From: Thermocaproicibacter sp036741535
Lineage (GTDB): Bacteria > Bacillota > Clostridia > Oscillospirales > Acutalibacteraceae
Assembly: GCA_036741535.1 (NCBI GenBank)
Contig: DAINSB010000086.1
Span: 1-10,156 of the forward strand
Direction: 5' to 3'
Length of the DNA stretch: 10,156 nucleotides
Numbering within the stretch: position 1 is the stretch's first letter; every line of letters starts with the position of its first letter. Below, piece after piece: positions 1 through 7,810 of the stretch. The notes beneath the pieces are model-generated. The model worked only from the letters and a program-made list of their open reading frames with translations. It ran no database searches and was not told the DNA's origin. Position numbers and translations under genes: made by a program.

Positions 1-33
1 ACCGAAATTTGCAAGCGCAGCCAACGCAGGAAG

Positions 34-111
34 CAAAATTGCGATGCAATTTTGGGTTGCGCGACTTTCTCGGCGGCCTGGTGTTTCCCCCGCCGAAGGC
101 GGGGGAAACAC
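34..111. repeat. Two perfect inverted repeats in the left intergenic DNA
   Basis: The 199 bases before the histidine kinase contain no gene that I can support. Two perfect hairpins are visible. The first pairs CAAAATTGC (34-42) with GCAATTTTG (46-54) around the loop GAT. The second pairs GTGTTTCCCCCGCC (81-94) with GGCGGGGGAAACAC (98-111) around the loop GAA. Neither stem is followed by a T-run on either strand, so they do not look like ordinary intrinsic terminators. Two compact perfect hairpins with 3-base loops within 80 bases would suit a dispersed intergenic repeat family or a structured RNA. Which of these it is cannot be decided from one copy. Confidence 0.6.
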
Positions 112-122
112 AAACCCACTTG

Positions 123-128
123 CATAAT
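123..128 (+). promoter_or_regulatory. Possible -10 box for the sensor-regulator operon
   Basis: CATAAT matches the -10 consensus TATAAT at five of six positions and lies 72 bases before the kinase start. A TG pair immediately precedes it, but without the usual spacer base of an extended -10. No -35 box is seen at the usual distance, where the GC-rich arm of a hairpin lies instead. This is a weak call; the promoter may lie elsewhere or outside the window. Confidence 0.2.
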
Positions 129-199
129 CAACAGGAAATGCTGTAGGATGGCAAACCGAACCCGGTTGATCTCTCTGCTTTCGGTAAGGGGCTGATTCT

Positions 200-1993
200 T
201 TGAAGCGGGTTGCAGAATGGTTTAAGAACTGCCTGAATCGGAAAAAGATCCGCACACAGCTTTTGACCGTCTATCTGTTTGCCGGAATTTTTCCGATTCT
301 GCTGATCGGCGGATATCTGCTGATCAACAACAGCAGGCTGATCCTGAAACAGCATGACGACCTGACTTCGGCGTATAACGTCCGGTCGAAAAGCGTGGTG
401 CTCGATATCACGACCGCAGTCACGAACATTTCCGGAGAAATCTTTTCGGATCAAGCCCTGCAGCGAATCCTTTCGACCGATTTTCATAACGTGCAGGAAA
501 TGCACGATATGTGCCGCTTTTATGACAGGCTGGACAACTACGCCCGAAACTATGCGGAAATAGCCGACCTGTGGGTCTATGCCGATAACCCCATCATCGA
601 TTACGGGCGGCTGAAACCGGCGACCGCAGACGATAAAAGCAGCAGATGGTACCGCCTTGCCGCAAAGAGCTTTACCCTGCACTGGCTCACATGGTCCTAT
701 GCGGACAAATATGGGAACCGCGTCGTGCGGCTGCGGCTCGTCCGCAAGATTCCCGTGATCCGCACGGGGAAGGCCGCGGTTCTGGTCATCGACGTCAACA
801 ACAATCATCTGAAATCGCGCATCGGCGCGGACCCCCTGGACTCCGTCCTTGCCGTCAACGGCGACCCGGCCTTCTTCGCGACCCTCCCGGGCTGCGTAGG
901 CGAGGCCGTCGGGGTCCCCGTCGGCACGGAGAAAGAGCCCGCGGGGGTCACCCTGTTCGACGGCGCCGAAAAGCTGGTTGAAATCAGCTCGCTGACCCCG
1001 GTGTATTCTTCGGACAAAATCCACGTCGTCACGGTCGACAACGACGCGGTCCCCAACATGAAAAGCATGTTCTGGAACTGCACGCTGATCGTCCTTTTCA
1101 GCCTGCTGGTGCCGCTCGTCATGATCCTCTGCTTCACGCAGACCTTCAGCAGCCGCGTCGGCACGCTGAAGCGGGAAATGCACAAAGTCGGGCAGGGGCA
1201 TTACGATATCATCCAGAATTTTTACGGAAACGACGAGCTTGTGGACCTGTTTTCGGAACTGAAAACGATGATCGAAAACATCAAGGCCAGAGACAAGGAA
1301 ATCTATCAGGACCGGATCCTAAAGCAGCAGCTCGTCAACCACCAGCAGAAAATGGAATTCAAGATGCTTTCCAACCAGATCAATCCCCACTTCCTTTACA
1401 ACACCCTGGAGACCATCCGGATGAAGGCCCATGTCGTCGGCGATTTCGAGGTGGCGACCGCCATCAAGCTGCTGGGAAAATCCATGCGGCACTTTCTGGA
1501 ATCGGGCGACGCGCCCGTCAGCCTGGAATCCGAGCTGGAATATATAAAAATTTACCTGGAGATCCAGAAGATACGATTCAAAGATAAATTCGATTACGCG
1601 ATCCATATCGATCAGCGGGTAGACTGCGAAAACTACAAAGTACTTCCGCTGCTTTTGCAGCCGGTCGTGGAGAACGCCATGGTCCACGGCCTGGAGGAAA
1701 AGGAAAGCGGGGGAATGCTGCGGATCGATGTCGCGCCGGGGCCGGCCGGAAAGCTTCTGATAGAGATCTCGGACAACGGCAGCGGCATGACGGAGAAGCG
1801 GCGGAACGAGCTGCTGGAGCGGATGAACGGGGCGGGCGAGAGTGCGGGCGGCGGCATTGGGCTGTGCAACGTCCAGAAAAGGATCCGGATGTTTTACGGC
1901 GAAAGCTGCGGGATCGAATTATCCAGCCGGCCGGGCGCGGGGACGAAGGCGACCATCGCGCTGCCGATTTCATGGAAAGGAGACCGGGGATGA
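200..1993 (+). CDS. YesM-type membrane sensor histidine kinase
   Basis: This 597-residue protein is a sensor kinase that should autophosphorylate and pass the phosphate to the response regulator encoded next to it. It has a short cytoplasmic start, a membrane segment at about residues 21-43, a long extracytoplasmic sensor region to about 290, and a second membrane segment at about 293-313. A HAMP-like region to about 366 and a coiled stretch follow. The phosphoacceptor motif QINPHFLYN carries His397. The ATPase domain has the N box around Asn492 (VVENAMVHG), the G1 box DNGSGM from Asp525 and the G2 box GIGLCNV at 552-558. This is the His_kinase/LytS-YesM class. The start is TTG, preceded by AAGGGG about nine bases upstream. 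An in-frame TAA at 185-187 excludes an earlier start, and the next Met lies beyond the first membrane segment. It overlaps the regulator gene by four bases. The ligand is unknown; an extracellular sugar is inferred from the neighbours. Confidence 0.93.
   Translation: MKRVAEWFKNCLNRKKIRTQLLTVYLFAGIFPILLIGGYLLINNSRLILKQHDDLTSAYNVRSKSVVLDITTAVTNISGEIFSDQALQRILSTDFHNVQEMHDMCRFYDRLDNYARNYAEIADLWVYADNPIIDYGRLKPATADDKSSRWYRLAAKSFTLHWLTWSYADKYGNRVVRLRLVRKIPVIRTGKAAVLVIDVNNNHLKSRIGADPLDSVLAVNGDPAFFATLPGCVGEAVGVPVGTEKEPAGVTLFDGAEKLVEISSLTPVYSSDKIHVVTVDNDAVPNMKSMFWNCTLIVLFSLLVPLVMILCFTQTFSSRVGTLKREMHKVGQGHYDIIQNFYGNDELVDLFSELKTMIENIKARDKEIYQDRILKQQLVNHQQKMEFKMLSNQINPHFLYNTLETIRMKAHVVGDFEVATAIKLLGKSMRHFLESGDAPVSLESELEYIKIYLEIQKIRFKDKFDYAIHIDQRVDCENYKVLPLLLQPVVENAMVHGLEEKESGGMLRIDVAPGPAGKLLIEISDNGSGMTEKRRNELLERMNGAGESAGGGIGLCNVQKRIRMFYGESCGIELSSRPGAGTKATIALPISWKGDRG
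1976..1982 (+). promoter_or_regulatory. Ribosome binding site fixing the response regulator start
   Basis: AAAGGAG lies seven bases before the ATG at 1990, inside the last codons of the kinase gene. It supports the ATG at 1990, where the protein begins MKVLIADDEP, over in-frame starts further upstream. Kinase stop and regulator start share ATGA, so translation is probably coupled. Confidence 0.75.
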
Positions 1994-3507
1994 AAGTGTT
2001 GATCGCCGACGATGAGCCGGACGTCCGGCTGGGGCTGAAAACCATTATCGACTGGAAGTCGCTCGGGTTCGACATCTGCGGCGAGGCCGCCAGCGGGGAC
2101 GAATGCCTCGAGAAAATCAGAAACCTACGGCCCGACCTCGTGCTGCTCGATATCCGGATGCCCAAAATGCACGGGCTGGAATGCGCCCAAAACGCAAGGG
2201 CGATCGGCTGGCGGGGAAAAATCATCGTTCTGAGCGGCTATTCCGACTTCCAGTACGCGCAGTCCGCCATTCGGTGCGGCGTGGAATCCTATCTCCTCAA
2301 GCCGATTGACGAAGACGAGCTGACGCGGACTGTGCGGCGGATCGGGGAAGAGATTCGGGATCAGCATCTGCAGTCCCGGAAAATCGACCTTTGTCTGAAA
2401 AAAGCCCGCAGAGCGGTCCTGTTCGACCTTCTCGCTGGCAAGGCCGGCCGAGGGGCCGCTCCGCCGGTCAATCTGAAAGAACTGGGGCTCGAAGCGGACC
2501 ACTACCGGGTCGTGCTTGCGGAACCCGCCACCGAAGCGGCCCGATTCCTGCGGGCCGCAAAGATTGCGGAGGATGCGGAGGCGCTGGAGCTGCAGGACAA
2601 AACGGCCTTTCTGGTCAAGGGCGGCCGGGCCGTCAGGCGTTTGGAGGCCGCCTTGGAAAGCCGGCGCCCGGACGGTTCCGGCGTTTTTCTCGCCCTTGGG
2701 AAAATGGTGTCCGTCCCCTGGGATATCTGCGCCTCTTACAGAGACGCTGAAATCGTTTTTAACAGAAGGTTTTTCTTCGGCCGGGACACGTTCGCAGCCT
2801 GCGGGAAGGACCTGCCGGAAAAGCCCGTTCCGTTCACATGGAAAGACGCCGATATCCGGCGCAACGCGGACCGGATATTTTCCTTTCTTCAGGCCGGGAA
2901 TTCCAACGAGATCGGGAAGACCCTAAGCGGAATGGAACGGCGTCTCGGCGCGGTCGACGCGCGCCCCGATTCCGTCGCCAATTTTCTGGTCAACATCCTG
3001 CTCCAGGTCCGGCATAGGGTCTGCGAAAGCTACGGTTCGGGCGCCGCCGGGGAGAAAAACGACGCGGACACGGTCACGCGGCTGTGCGGGAAACGGCGGC
3101 TTTATGAAATCATGGACGGCCTTCGGCAGGAGCTGGAAAAGATGACCGACGCGGTGGAATGCGTGCAGGGGGAGCACGTGGTAGACCGGATGGTCTGCTT
3201 CATCAGGAAAAATTACGGCGGGAACCTGAAGCTCGAAACGCTGGCGCAGTCTTTCGGCTATAACAGCGCTTATCTCGGGAAAATCTTTAAGGAGAAGACC
3301 GGAAAGCCCTTCCATACCTTTTTGGATCTTGTCCGGATTGAAAAAGCCGAGGAGCTGCTTCGGGACCGGGATCTCAAGGTGTGCGAGATCTCCAGGAGAG
3401 TCGGATACGAGAACAGCGATTATTTCTATTTTAAGTTTCACAAATATCTGAACAAAAGCCCTTTGGAGTACCGGAAGAGCGTACTTCAAAAGGGCTCGAA
3501 TTCATAG
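1990..3507 (+). CDS. YesN-type response regulator, receiver plus AraC DNA-binding domain
   Basis: This 505-residue transcription factor is the partner of the kinase upstream. The receiver domain (about 3-120) has the acidic pocket IADDEP (Asp7, Asp8), the phosphoacceptor Asp54 in LLDIRMPKM, Ser82 in LSGYSDF and Lys104 in YLLKPIDED. A long middle region (about 121-395) has no named domain that I recognise. It does contain the S-Y-x-x-A...FFFG pattern (about 248-262) that recurs in YesN-like regulators. The C-terminal AraC/XylS domain (about 397-500) has two helix-turn-helix units, the first around LKLETLAQSFGYNSAYLGK and the second around VCEISRRVGYENSDYFYFK. It ends in the usual KSPLEYRKS. 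It is probably a DNA-binding activator. The likely target is the minus-strand ABC operon, by analogy with YesN-linked sugar loci; no binding site is proven. A strong hairpin lies in its last codons (3457-3496). Confidence 0.93.
   Translation: MKVLIADDEPDVRLGLKTIIDWKSLGFDICGEAASGDECLEKIRNLRPDLVLLDIRMPKMHGLECAQNARAIGWRGKIIVLSGYSDFQYAQSAIRCGVESYLLKPIDEDELTRTVRRIGEEIRDQHLQSRKIDLCLKKARRAVLFDLLAGKAGRGAAPPVNLKELGLEADHYRVVLAEPATEAARFLRAAKIAEDAEALELQDKTAFLVKGGRAVRRLEAALESRRPDGSGVFLALGKMVSVPWDICASYRDAEIVFNRRFFFGRDTFAACGKDLPEKPVPFTWKDADIRRNADRIFSFLQAGNSNEIGKTLSGMERRLGAVDARPDSVANFLVNILLQVRHRVCESYGSGAAGEKNDADTVTRLCGKRRLYEIMDGLRQELEKMTDAVECVQGEHVVDRMVCFIRKNYGGNLKLETLAQSFGYNSAYLGKIFKEKTGKPFHTFLDLVRIEKAEELLRDRDLKVCEISRRVGYENSDYFYFKFHKYLNKSPLEYRKSVLQKGSNS
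3457..3496 (-). terminator. Hairpin in the regulator's 3' codons with a minus-strand T-rich exit
   Basis: AGCCCTTTGGAGTAC (3457-3471) pairs with GTACTTCAAAAGGGCT (3481-3496), giving 15 pairs with one bulged A and one wobble around a 9-base loop. Read on the minus strand, the stem is followed by TTTGTTC, a modest T-rich tract. On the + strand CGAATTC follows, which is not a terminator tail. It could act as a back-up terminator for the xylosidase operon while encoding the regulator's C-terminus. Confidence 0.45.
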
Positions 3508-3521
3508 GAACAATGGTTTTG

Positions 3522-3547
3522 AAAAAGCGGGGCGTTCCCCCGGCTTT
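3522..3547 (-). terminator. Intrinsic terminator in the convergent gap, stronger on the minus strand
   Basis: AAAGC-GGGG (3524-3532) pairs with CCCC-(CG bulge)-GCTTT (3537-3547) around the loop CGTT. On the minus strand the stem exits into a run of five T (GCTTTTTC), directly after the xylosidase stop codon. On the + strand only CTTTATC follows, so it may work weakly for the regulator gene too. It fills most of the 38-base gap between the two convergent genes. Confidence 0.65.
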
Positions 3548-5852
3548 ATCGCGTGAACTCCACGGCGTCCGCCTCCGGCTCGACGAACAGCGCGGTGCCG
3601 AGCCGGTCGGGGTGCGCCGATGCGCCCTTCAGGTCTTTGACCGAGGCGACGTTGCGGAGGAGCACGCGCAGGCCTTCCGTCTTTCCCTCAAAGCGCATCG
3701 AAACGCGGCCGTTCCGGTTAACGGCGGAAACGCGCAGCATCGGCCTGCCGTCCTGATTGAAAAGCCGCACGGAAGCGGCGTCCGAAAGCTCGAAGACGTG
3801 CAGCGTCAGGCCCTTGGAATAATCGTAATCCGGGACCTGATCGTTGTTCCCCACGGCGACGATGGAGTTCGGACGCGCCATCAGCGGAAGGCTGAAATAG
3901 CCGTGCTTTTCGCGGCGCCATGACCCGCCCGCGACGATTTCATTCGAGAAGAACCGTGTCCATCGGCCTTCCGGCAGGTAATACTCCGCCTCGCCCGTCT
4001 CGGAGAAAACCGGGGCGACCAGCAGGGAGCCGCCCAGCATGTACTGTCGGTCCAGCGAATCGCAGGCGGGGTCGTCCGGAAATTCAAGCACCATCGCCCG
4101 CATGACCGGCACGCCGGTGCGGGCCGCTTCGCAGGCCGCGCCGTAGAGATACGGCATGAGCGTGCATTTTAAGTTCGTGAAATAGCGCAGCACGTCCACG
4201 GCCTCTTCGCCGAACAGCCACGGCACGCGGTAGCTGCCGCTGCCGTGCAGGCGGCTGTGGCTGGAAAGCAGCCCGAAGGCGGCCCAGCGTTTGTAGAGGT
4301 CCGGTGTCGCCGTGCTTTCGAATCCGCTGATGTCGTGGCTCCAGAAGCCGAAACCTGAAAGGCCGAGGGAAAGCCCTCCGCGCAAGCTTTCCGCCATGGA
4401 GCCGTAGCTCGCCCGGCAGTCGCCGCCCCAGTGGACCGGAAATTTCTGGCAGCCTGCGGTCGCGCTCCTGGCGAACAGGACCGCGTTGTTTTCCCCGAAG
4501 TTTTTTTGAAGCAGGCGGAAAACCGTGCGGTTGTATAAATAGGTATAATAGTTGTGCATCAGAACGGGATCGGAGCCGTCGCAATAAACGGCGTCCGTCG
4601 GGATGCGCTCGCCGAAGTCGGTTTTGAAGCAGTCCACGCCGAGGTCGATTAGCTTCTGCAGCTTTTCGCAGTACCACCGGCGGGCGTCCGGATTGGTGAA
4701 GTCCACAATCGCCATGCCCGGCTGCCACAGATCCCACTGCCACACGTCGCCGTTCGGGCGTTTGAGAAAATAACCGTTCTTCATCCCCTCTTCAAACAAG
4801 GGGGATTTCTGCGCGATGTACGGGTTGATCCAGACGCAGATTTTCAGCCCTTTTTGTTTCAGTCGGGAAAGCATCCCCCTGACGTCGGGAAATACCGCCG
4901 GGTCCCATTTGAAATTGCACCACTCGTATTCCCTCATCCAGAAACAGTCAAAATGGAACACGCGCAGCGGAATGTTCCGTTCGGCCATCCCGTCGATGAA
5001 GCCGGAGACGGTTTTTTCGTCGTAATTCGTCGTAAAAGAGGTGGTCAGCCACAGGCCGAACGACCACGCGGGCGGAAGCGCGGGCCGGCCCGTCAGGAGG
5101 GTGTAGTTTTGCAGGACGCCTTTCGGATCGTCCCCGCCGACGATCATATAATCCAGCTTTTCGCCGGGCACGCTGAACTGCACGCGCGAGACCGCCTCGG
5201 ACGCGACCTCGTAGGAAACGCGCCCGGTGCTGTTCACGAACACGCCGTAGCCGCGGCTGGAAAGATGGAACGGAATGTTCTTATAAGCGATATCGGACGA
5301 AGTGCCGCCGTCTTCGTTCCACAGATCGACGCTCTGGCCGTTCTTCACAAACGGCGTGAAGCGTTCCCCGAGCCCGTAAATTTTTTCGCCGACGCCGAGG
5401 TCAAGCTGCTCGCGGAAAAACGGGCCTTGCGGCGTCTCGATGTAGGCGAGCTGCTTCGGGCCGCTCCGCGTCAGGAACCTGCCGCCGTATTCGTAACGGA
5501 TGGAGAAAACGTCTTTCGAGACCGCGGCGGTCAGCCCGCCGCTTTTGATCAGGATCCGCTGCGCGTCCTCTTCGGTTTCCAGCCGGCAGCGCCCGTCGTT
5601 CAACTCGAAAGCCGGTTCCCTTTTGGAAGAGCCCGCGAAGTGGAGGGCCCGCACCCGCAGAATGCCGGGCTGGGGGGATGTGATGCGGACCGTGAGCAGC
5701 GGACCCGCGAGCGTCTGCCCGCGGTTTTCCACCCGGAACGGCGCGGCATAGACGGTGACGCCGTCTTCTGCGACGGCGGCGTCGCGGACCTGCACGGCCG
5801 GAAAAATCCGGACGCCTTTCTTCGTCATCCAGAAACCGTCGGTAAATTTCAA
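3546..5852 (-). CDS. yicI: GH31 alpha-xylosidase, YicI type
   Basis: This 768-residue enzyme should hydrolyse alpha-xylosidic bonds at the non-reducing end of xyloglucan-type oligosaccharides (EC 3.2.1.177). It lacks a signal peptide, so it should act in the cytoplasm after import. It aligns along its length with E. coli YicI (772 residues) as I remember that protein, including KGLKICVWINPYI, GVDCFKTDFGERIPTD, FPVHWGGDC and LLSSHSRLHGS. The catalytic nucleophile is Asp412 in KTDFGE and the acid/base is Asp478 in HWGGD, each four residues before the YicI positions 416 and 482. The xylose-selecting Cys-Phe pair is kept (Cys303-Phe304 in FDCFWM), as is Lys410, which favours xylosidase over glucosidase. 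I chose the TTG at 5852-5850: AGGGAG lies nine bases upstream and the protein then begins MKFTDGFWM, matching YicI MKISDGNW. It is the last gene of the operon, 116 bases after the binding-protein gene; that gap holds only a weak 6-pair inverted repeat (5912-5947). Confidence 0.95.
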   Translation of the reverse strand: MKFTDGFWMTKKGVRIFPAVQVRDAAVAEDGVTVYAAPFRVENRGQTLAGPLLTVRITSPQPGILRVRALHFAGSSKREPAFELNDGRCRLETEEDAQRILIKSGGLTAAVSKDVFSIRYEYGGRFLTRSGPKQLAYIETPQGPFFREQLDLGVGEKIYGLGERFTPFVKNGQSVDLWNEDGGTSSDIAYKNIPFHLSSRGYGVFVNSTGRVSYEVASEAVSRVQFSVPGEKLDYMIVGGDDPKGVLQNYTLLTGRPALPPAWSFGLWLTTSFTTNYDEKTVSGFIDGMAERNIPLRVFHFDCFWMREYEWCNFKWDPAVFPDVRGMLSRLKQKGLKICVWINPYIAQKSPLFEEGMKNGYFLKRPNGDVWQWDLWQPGMAIVDFTNPDARRWYCEKLQKLIDLGVDCFKTDFGERIPTDAVYCDGSDPVLMHNYYTYLYNRTVFRLLQKNFGENNAVLFARSATAGCQKFPVHWGGDCRASYGSMAESLRGGLSLGLSGFGFWSHDISGFESTATPDLYKRWAAFGLLSSHSRLHGSGSYRVPWLFGEEAVDVLRYFTNLKCTLMPYLYGAACEAARTGVPVMRAMVLEFPDDPACDSLDRQYMLGGSLLVAPVFSETGEAEYYLPEGRWTRFFSNEIVAGGSWRREKHGYFSLPLMARPNSIVAVGNNDQVPDYDYSKGLTLHVFELSDAASVRLFNQDGRPMLRVSAVNRNGRVSMRFEGKTEGLRVLLRNVASVKDLKGASAHPDRLGTALFVEPEADAVEFTR

Positions 5853-5968
5853 TCGAATTGGCTCCCTTTCTTCTTTGGATTTCCGCACGGCGGGGAAAAG
5901 ATATGCGAAAGCCGGGCAGCCTTTCCGTCTTCCGGTTGGGCGCCCGGTCTCCGCAGATTTGCGAGATA

Positions 5969-7738
5969 TCAGCCTTTGGCCGCTGCATCGCGGGCGGCCT
6001 TCAGATGGTCGGAAACGGACTGGTCGAACGCGAGAACTTTGTCGTAGCCAAGCCCTTTTACCGTCGTCTGCATATTTTTCAGCAGCGCGTCGAATTCGGT
6101 CTGATCCTTGGCAAACACCATCTTCCAGGAATTTTGGATGATGATGTCCTTGCATTGGTTGCGCATGGTGTCGATCTCGGAGCCCGCCGCCTCAGGCACA
6201 TAGGCGTTTCCGGGAGAGACCGCATATCCGTCGTTTTTCTTCAGATATTCCAGGGTCGTTTTCGCTTCCATCTTACCCTGCCAGGAAGTGTCCAGCGCCG
6301 TCTTGTTGTCCTGCAGATAAGAGTCCCACAGCGTATAATTGTACGCGGACCCGGTGTTGGGGTCGGGGTCGGTGGACTGCACGGCCTGGTAGTTCAGCTG
6401 CGAAATGCCGTCTTTCCACTTTCCGGAACCGTATTCCGCCGGGATATCGACGTCTTCGCCGGCGAACGCTTTTTTCCCGAATTCGGTCAGAACGGGCTTG
6501 CCGTCTTTCATTTCCCAGGTGAGCCCTTTCGGCCCGCAGCTGCCGGAGGTCTGCGAGCAGGAGAGCTCGACGCCTTCGGGGGAATACAGCCAGTCGATAA
6601 AGTCAATCATACGGTCCGGGTCTTTCGCCTTGGAGCCGACCGCGACCATGTATTTGTTCCCGGAAGGCGAGCATCCGTAAGAGAAAATCTTTTGGTCCTG
6701 CACCGGCGCGAGCATGAACCCCTTGCCGGCCTTCTTGTTCGCGTTGGTGTTATAGGCCGCCTGCCCGAGCCAGGGCCAGGGGGAATAAAAAACCTGGCCG
6801 TCCTGATATTTCGCGTACATCGTGTCATAGTTCTGCGTGGTCGATTCCGGATCCACCAGACCCATTTGATTTGCCTTGAAGAAATATTCCAGGCCTTTAA
6901 TATAGTAGGAATCGTTGTCGATGATGCTCTGGGTCTTCGCCCCGTCCGCGGAAAGAAGCTGGAACCCGTTTTCGTCGTACCCGTACAGGCAGGCGAGGAT
7001 GTTTTTCCCCAGGCACATCATGTTGCCGTCCCAGTCCTTAAACAGGGAAAAGGCGTATGTCTTTTTGCCGGAATCGCTTTGGGGATGCTTTTCCTGCATC
7101 TGCTTGAGGATCGGCAGCAGATCGTCCATCGACTTGATCTCGGGGAAGCCGAGCTCTTGATAATAATCCCAGCGGATATACGGCCCGTAGGTCAGGTCGA
7201 CTCCCTCCGAAGGATCCGTGGCTTTCTGCGTGGAAACTTGGCTCGGGATGGCATAGAGCTTTCCGTCGTCGACCAGCGACTTGGCCATTTCAAGCGCCTG
7301 GGGATAGGTGGAGATGTTTTCCCTGTCCTTCACCCGGTCCGTCAGATCGAGCAGAAGCCCCGCTTTGGCCGTGTCGTTCAGCCTTCCGTTCTCGGAACCG
7401 AGGAAAATCAGATCGCCGAGGCTCCCCGCCGCGGAACGGGTTTTGAACAGCGTGTCGCCGCCGCCCGCCACGTTGGGGGCGATGATGTTCAGCTCCATGT
7501 TGAACTTATCCTTGACGATTTTGCCGTACCATCCGGACTGCGTGCCTTGGTAGTTTGCCTGCGTGTCGAATACGTCCACCGTCAGAAAATCCGAGTAAGT
7601 CTTGGTTTTGGAACCGGCCTGCGACTCCGGGCCCGCGGAAGGGGCCGCCGATGAGGAATTGCCGCCGCACCCCGAAACGCTCCCGGCCAGCAATGCCGCC
7701 ATCAGACACGATACCGCTTTTCTGCATATTTTTCCCAT
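5969..7738 (-). CDS. ABC sugar transporter solute-binding lipoprotein, LplA/YtcQ-like
   Basis: This 589-residue protein should capture an oligosaccharide outside the cell and deliver it to the two permeases encoded upstream. A lipoprotein signal peptide covers residues 1-23, with charged K and R near the start and a hydrophobic stretch. It ends at the lipobox VSGC with Cys24 as the lipid-anchored residue. A Ser/Ala/Gly linker follows. The mature protein has the features of the large CUT1-type binding proteins: a lobe segment IDFIDWLYSPEG (378-389) followed by a G-x-x-G-x-x-W unit (GPKGLTW, 402-408). The size, well above a MalE-type protein, is typical of the LplA/AlgQ-like group. The ATG at 7738 is chosen over one 33 bases upstream because GGGAGG lies six bases before it and the signal peptide then starts cleanly with MGKICRK. 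The gene follows permease 2 after 72 bases. The sugar is inferred from the xylosidase neighbour, not seen. Confidence 0.9.
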   Translation of the reverse strand: MGKICRKAVSCLMAALLAGSVSGCGGNSSSAAPSAGPESQAGSKTKTYSDFLTVDVFDTQANYQGTQSGWYGKIVKDKFNMELNIIAPNVAGGGDTLFKTRSAAGSLGDLIFLGSENGRLNDTAKAGLLLDLTDRVKDRENISTYPQALEMAKSLVDDGKLYAIPSQVSTQKATDPSEGVDLTYGPYIRWDYYQELGFPEIKSMDDLLPILKQMQEKHPQSDSGKKTYAFSLFKDWDGNMMCLGKNILACLYGYDENGFQLLSADGAKTQSIIDNDSYYIKGLEYFFKANQMGLVDPESTTQNYDTMYAKYQDGQVFYSPWPWLGQAAYNTNANKKAGKGFMLAPVQDQKIFSYGCSPSGNKYMVAVGSKAKDPDRMIDFIDWLYSPEGVELSCSQTSGSCGPKGLTWEMKDGKPVLTEFGKKAFAGEDVDIPAEYGSGKWKDGISQLNYQAVQSTDPDPNTGSAYNYTLWDSYLQDNKTALDTSWQGKMEAKTTLEYLKKNDGYAVSPGNAYVPEAAGSEIDTMRNQCKDIIIQNSWKMVFAKDQTEFDALLKNMQTTVKGLGYDKVLAFDQSVSDHLKAARDAAAKG

Positions 7739-7777
7739 AGAAATCCTCCCTTTCCAGATTTGAGATATCACAGTAAA

Positions 7778-7791
7778 GCCCCTTTCGGAGC
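7778..7791 (-). promoter_or_regulatory. Small GAAA-loop hairpin between permease 2 and the binding protein
   Basis: On the minus strand GCTCC-GAAA-GGGGC forms a 5-pair stem with one wobble and a GNRA tetraloop, followed by TTTACTG. It lies in the 72-base spacer, about 40 bases before the binding-protein start. Possible roles are a weak attenuator or an RNA-processing/stabilising element that lets the binding protein be made in excess over the permeases. It is short and may be chance. Confidence 0.3.
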
Positions 7792-7810
7792 ATTCCGTGC
7801 GTCAAAAGAG

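Noticed and set aside
81..111. The 14-pair GC-rich hairpin as an intrinsic terminator
   Set aside because: No T-run follows it on either strand; the A and T runs are inside the stem.
1..193. An open frame on the + strand running in from the left edge
   Set aside because: The translation is Arg and Cys rich with runs of Arg from the hairpin arm, and it crosses both inverted repeats. It looks like non-coding sequence read by chance. A second frame closing at 125-127 is equally open, so neither is convincing.
128..1201. A 357-codon minus-strand open frame opposite the kinase
   Set aside because: The + strand encodes a kinase with all its motifs. The reverse product has no recognisable domain.
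4854..6047. A 397-codon + strand open frame opposite the xylosidase
   Set aside because: It is antisense to a full-length YicI-type enzyme and its product is low in recognisable features.
5853..6155. A 101-residue N-terminal extension of the xylosidase from an upstream ATG
   Set aside because: It would overlap the end of the binding-protein gene, has no match to the family, and the TTG at 5852 has a ribosome binding site and yields a YicI-like N-terminus.
5858..7654. A 598-codon open frame on the + strand opposite the binding-protein gene
   Set aside because: Its product is rich in Arg, Val and His with no family pattern, and it runs antisense to a clear lipoprotein gene with its own ribosome binding site. 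Long antisense open frames are common where third codon positions are GC-rich.
7739..7771. An 11-residue extension of the binding lipoprotein
   Set aside because: The GGGAGG site sits just before the ATG at 7738, and the extension would put uncharacteristic residues before the signal peptide.
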